A model generated the notes under the pieces. The model saw only the letters and a list, made by a program, of their open reading frames with translations, was not told the DNA's origin and did not search any database. From Desulfuromonadaceae bacterium (lineage in GTDB: Bacteria > Desulfobacterota > Desulfuromonadia > Desulfuromonadales > Geopsychrobacteraceae), in the NCBI GenBank assembly GCA_016744555.1, contig JADGED010000115.1, positions 628 to 7,442 on the forward strand: a stretch of DNA of 6,815 bases, written 5' to 3'. This document shows, piece after piece, positions 5,002 through 6,815 of this stretch. Numbering within the stretch: the first letter of the stretch is position 1; each line of letters starts with the position of its first letter. A program made the translations under genes and the position numbers.

Positions 5002-5913
5002 ATGGATATTATGGAATCATCAAAACAAAAATCACCAGCAACATATCGGACTATTAGTGGGTATTGGCTTATTATTGGAGCTGCCGTTCTTTGGGGAACC
5101 ACGGGCACAGCTCAAGCATTTACTCCAATTGGTTTTGACCCCAAAATAATAGGCACCTTGCGCTTGCTTATTGGCGGCCTTGCCCTGCTGCTGCTAGCAA
5201 TCAAACGTAAAGAGCTGGGACACTATCGAGACTGGAAGCTTTGTCCAGTTTTATTGGCCGCAGCGTTTACCTCGAGTTTTCAACTTTGCTTTTTTGCCGC
5301 AGTTGCAAAGACAGGCGTTGCGGTTGGTACCATTATTGGTATTGGCAGCGCCCCTATTGCCGGTGGTCTTCTTGGTCTAATCTTTCGGGGTGAGAATCCA
5401 GGACCCCGCTGGTTAATGGCAACAGTTTTAGCCATCATTGGCTGTACCTTGCTCAGTTTCAGCGGCGGTGATGTTAATGTTGATCCAATTGGCGTACTAC
5501 TAGCTCTAGCTGCTGGATTCTCCTATGCAGCATATACTTTAGTTATAAAAGGATTACTGGAAAAACATTCCCCCATTGGATCCATGGCCGTTGTCGTTTG
5601 CCTTGGTGCTGCCATCCTTTCCCCTCTACTAATAGATATAGACCCAGACTGGATACTACAGCCCCGCACCATAGGAATTGTCTTATATATCGGTCTGGCA
5701 ACCATGGCCCTATCTTACTTTCTCTTTGCAAAAGGGTTACAATCGGTACCAGTGGCTACCGCTGTTACCCTTTCCCTTGCCGAACCGATGACTGCTGCAT
5801 TAATGGGAATCATAGTTCTTGGTGAACAACTAGACACTCAAGCCTTCTATGGCATTGGTTTAATTTTTGCTGGATTGTTCGTCCTAATGGCAAGACGACA
5901 AAACAAACTATAA
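5002..5913 (+). CDS. DMT superfamily (EamA) transporter, ten transmembrane helices
   Basis: EamA proteins are inner-membrane carriers of the drug/metabolite transporter superfamily, many of them exporters of amino acids or other small metabolites. From ATG 5002 the protein has 303 residues, typical for the family. A short cytoplasmic N-terminus is followed by helix 1, GYWLIIGAAVLWGTTGTAQA (about 20-39). Nine more hydrophobic segments lie at roughly 50-66, 80-101, 103-126, 137-153, 163-182, 194-211, 224-242, 250-274 and 281-296, so two EamA repeats of five helices are visible. The second repeat ends with the usual SLAEPMTAALMGIIVLGE block (258-275). The frame extends upstream to TTG 4897, but those 35 residues are not family-like and overlap the divergent lipoprotein start, so I reject that start. 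ATG 5011 is an alternative. Neither has a strong ribosome-binding site (GAAG at 4987-4990 is 11 nt before 5002). Substrate unknown. Confidence 0.9.
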   Translation: MDIMESSKQKSPATYRTISGYWLIIGAAVLWGTTGTAQAFTPIGFDPKIIGTLRLLIGGLALLLLAIKRKELGHYRDWKLCPVLLAAAFTSSFQLCFFAAVAKTGVAVGTIIGIGSAPIAGGLLGLIFRGENPGPRWLMATVLAIIGCTLLSFSGGDVNVDPIGVLLALAAGFSYAAYTLVIKGLLEKHSPIGSMAVVVCLGAAILSPLLIDIDPDWILQPRTIGIVLYIGLATMALSYFLFAKGLQSVPVATAVTLSLAEPMTAALMGIIVLGEQLDTQAFYGIGLIFAGLFVLMARRQNKL

Positions 5914-5924
5914 TCAAATATACG

Positions 5925-5933
5925 TGCTACAAT
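5925..5933 (+). promoter_or_regulatory. Candidate extended -10 for the methyltransferase gene
   Basis: TGCTACAAT has the TGn extension and five of six -10 bases. Transcription would start near 5940, about 50 nt before the ATG at 5990. No clear -35 is present. It would let the methyltransferase be expressed separately from the transporter 76 bp upstream. Confidence 0.35.
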
Positions 5934-5989
5934 TAAACTTTATCGTTTTAATAAAATGAACTAAGTCACACAGATAGCGAAAACATACG

Positions 5990-6679
5990 ATGATTCTCGA
6001 CCCCGACAACAAATACCTTCAAACAATTAATGCATACGCACCGCTAAAAGGTGCAACTATTTTGGAAATTGGTTGTGGCAACGGTAGAATTACCGCTGAT
6101 ATGGCTCAATTGGCCAAACAAATTGTAGCAACAGATCTAGACGCTGCAAGTCTGACGCAGGCACGAAAAAATGTGAATATGAATAATATTGATTTCATTC
6201 ATACTCCTGATGGGTTTCCAGCTTTACCAATAAAATCTTTTGATATCGCTATCTACACCCTTTCCCTTCACCACATTCAGCGGCATAAAATGGTTGACAA
6301 TCTCCTCCACATTGGGAAGCTACTAAACGACAATGGTAAAATAGTTGTAGTTGAACCTGGAGACAGTGGTTCCTTTCTTGACGTTAAGCAAAGGTACGGC
6401 GCTGGGAGTGGTGACGAAACAGCAGAGAAGCAGGCTGCGGTAGCTGCTATGAACCTTCTGCCGGGGTGGAAACTAAGCAGAACACACAAGTTTTACGTCG
6501 ATTTTCAGTTTACAGATAAAGCTGACTTTTTTACCAACAAGCTGCCAAACTATGAAACCCTCTCAGCTGCAAAACTTAAAGAATTGGAAATCTTCTTGCA
6601 ACAAAACACAACTTCCCGTGGAATCGTGTTAAATTCAGAGCGCTACTTAAATCTTATCACAAGACAAAAACACCAATAA
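5990..6679 (+). CDS. class I SAM-dependent methyltransferase (229 aa)
   Basis: This is a cytoplasmic methyltransferase of the Methyltransf_11/25 type. Motif I, ILEIGCGNGRI (24-34), forms the glycine-rich SAM-binding loop. VATDLD (46-51) ends the second strand with the acidic residue that usually binds the SAM ribose, and FDIAIYTLSLHHI (84-96) is the motif IV region, with the HH typical of small-molecule methyltransferases. GKIVVVEPGDSG (116-127) is the next core strand. The C-terminal 100 residues (from about SFLDVKQRYG) are charged and probably form the substrate cap; I do not recognise a specific subfamily. The start at ATG 5990 is supported by MILDPDNKYLQ just ahead of the fold, but no Shine-Dalgarno precedes it. 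It lies 76 bp after the EamA transporter on the same strand, possibly in one operon, although a promoter candidate lies in the gap. A role in tRNA wobble modification with the nearby TrhP homologue would be speculation. Substrate unknown. Confidence 0.88.
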   Translation: MILDPDNKYLQTINAYAPLKGATILEIGCGNGRITADMAQLAKQIVATDLDAASLTQARKNVNMNNIDFIHTPDGFPALPIKSFDIAIYTLSLHHIQRHKMVDNLLHIGKLLNDNGKIVVVEPGDSGSFLDVKQRYGAGSGDETAEKQAAVAAMNLLPGWKLSRTHKFYVDFQFTDKADFFTNKLPNYETLSAAKLKELEIFLQQNTTSRGIVLNSERYLNLITRQKHQ

Positions 6680-6726
6680 AAATAGACCTCAATGTGCTTT
6701 TTTTGGAACATTCTCATCTTTCCAGC

Positions 6727-6753
6727 TTGACAACCCGTAAATAAGACTATAAT
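6727..6753 (+). promoter_or_regulatory. Consensus -35/-10 promoter for a gene beyond the window
   Basis: TTGACA (6727-6732) and TATAAT (6748-6753) are both perfect sigma-70 hexamers, but the spacer is only 15 bp (6733-6747), shorter than the usual 16-18. Transcription would begin near 6760 and run out of the window. A second, weaker pair follows: TTTACA (6755-6760) and TAATAT (6779-6784), spaced 18 bp. No reading frame starts in the remaining bases. Confidence 0.5.
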
Positions 6754-6815
6754 TTTTACAGATTAGTTTTTATTGTTTTAATATGGTGGCTTTTGATCTT
6801 GCTTAAGCTACAATT

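Noticed and set aside
6691..6712. AATGT/ACATT inverted repeat around a T-run after the methyltransferase gene
   Set aside because: The stem is only 5 bp, AT-rich, and the T-run is in the loop rather than after the stem, so it does not fit an intrinsic terminator.
1..6815. Mobile elements, CRISPR arrays, tRNA or rRNA genes, toxin-antitoxin or defence modules
   Set aside because: No transposase or integrase motif, no spaced direct repeats of CRISPR length, no cloverleaf or CCA end and no toxin or nuclease signature were seen on either strand.

Overview
The window looks like an ordinary stretch of bacterial chromosome with moderate G+C (mid-40s percent by eye). It carries housekeeping genes and several small conserved or unknown genes. 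The Lon C-terminus, the TrpRS, the short U32 hydroxylase and the two small families resembling DUF2835 and DUF4177 together suggest a Gram-negative proteobacterium in the broad sense, most likely a deltaproteobacterial (Desulfuromonas/Desulfobulbus-like) lineage. This placement is from memory of family sequences, not from a search. I see no mobile element, CRISPR array, tRNA, rRNA or phage gene.

Layout, left to right. (1) Positions 1-1250: the C-terminal half of Lon protease, cut at the window edge just inside the Walker A motif. (2) 1327-1554: a 75-aa all-helical orphan protein with a good ribosome-binding site, followed by a perfect 14-bp hairpin (1586-1624). (3) 1702-2667: trpS, tryptophanyl-tRNA synthetase, whose start is best placed at the ATG at 1702. 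(4) A bidirectional terminator hairpin (2681-2710) separates trpS from a convergent 58-aa gene on the minus strand (2714-2890) that is easy to miss because it is so short. (5) Divergent from it, 35 bp away, lies a DUF2835-type gene (2926-3162). (6) A U32-family tRNA hydroxylase (TrhP/YegQ/YrrO-like) on the minus strand (3173-4387) converges on the DUF2835 gene with only 10 bp between them. (7) Upstream of it on the same strand is a small lipoprotein gene (4502-4897). (8) Divergent from the lipoprotein gene, on the plus strand, are a ten-helix EamA/DMT exporter (5002-5913) and a class I SAM-dependent methyltransferase (5990-6679). (9) The last 136 bases hold a strong-looking promoter directed at a gene outside the window.

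The genes share loose themes rather than a pathway: protein quality control (Lon), translation (TrpRS and wobble-uridine hydroxylation by the TrhP homologue), and accessory envelope or transport functions. Every gap is under 150 bp, and strand switches divide the window into several short transcription units. I found no convincing new multi-gene system. The items most worth a second look are the overlooked 58-aa gene, the uncharacterised 75-aa protein between lon and trpS, the apparently leaderless lipoprotein promoter, and the U-tract-free hairpin before trpS.
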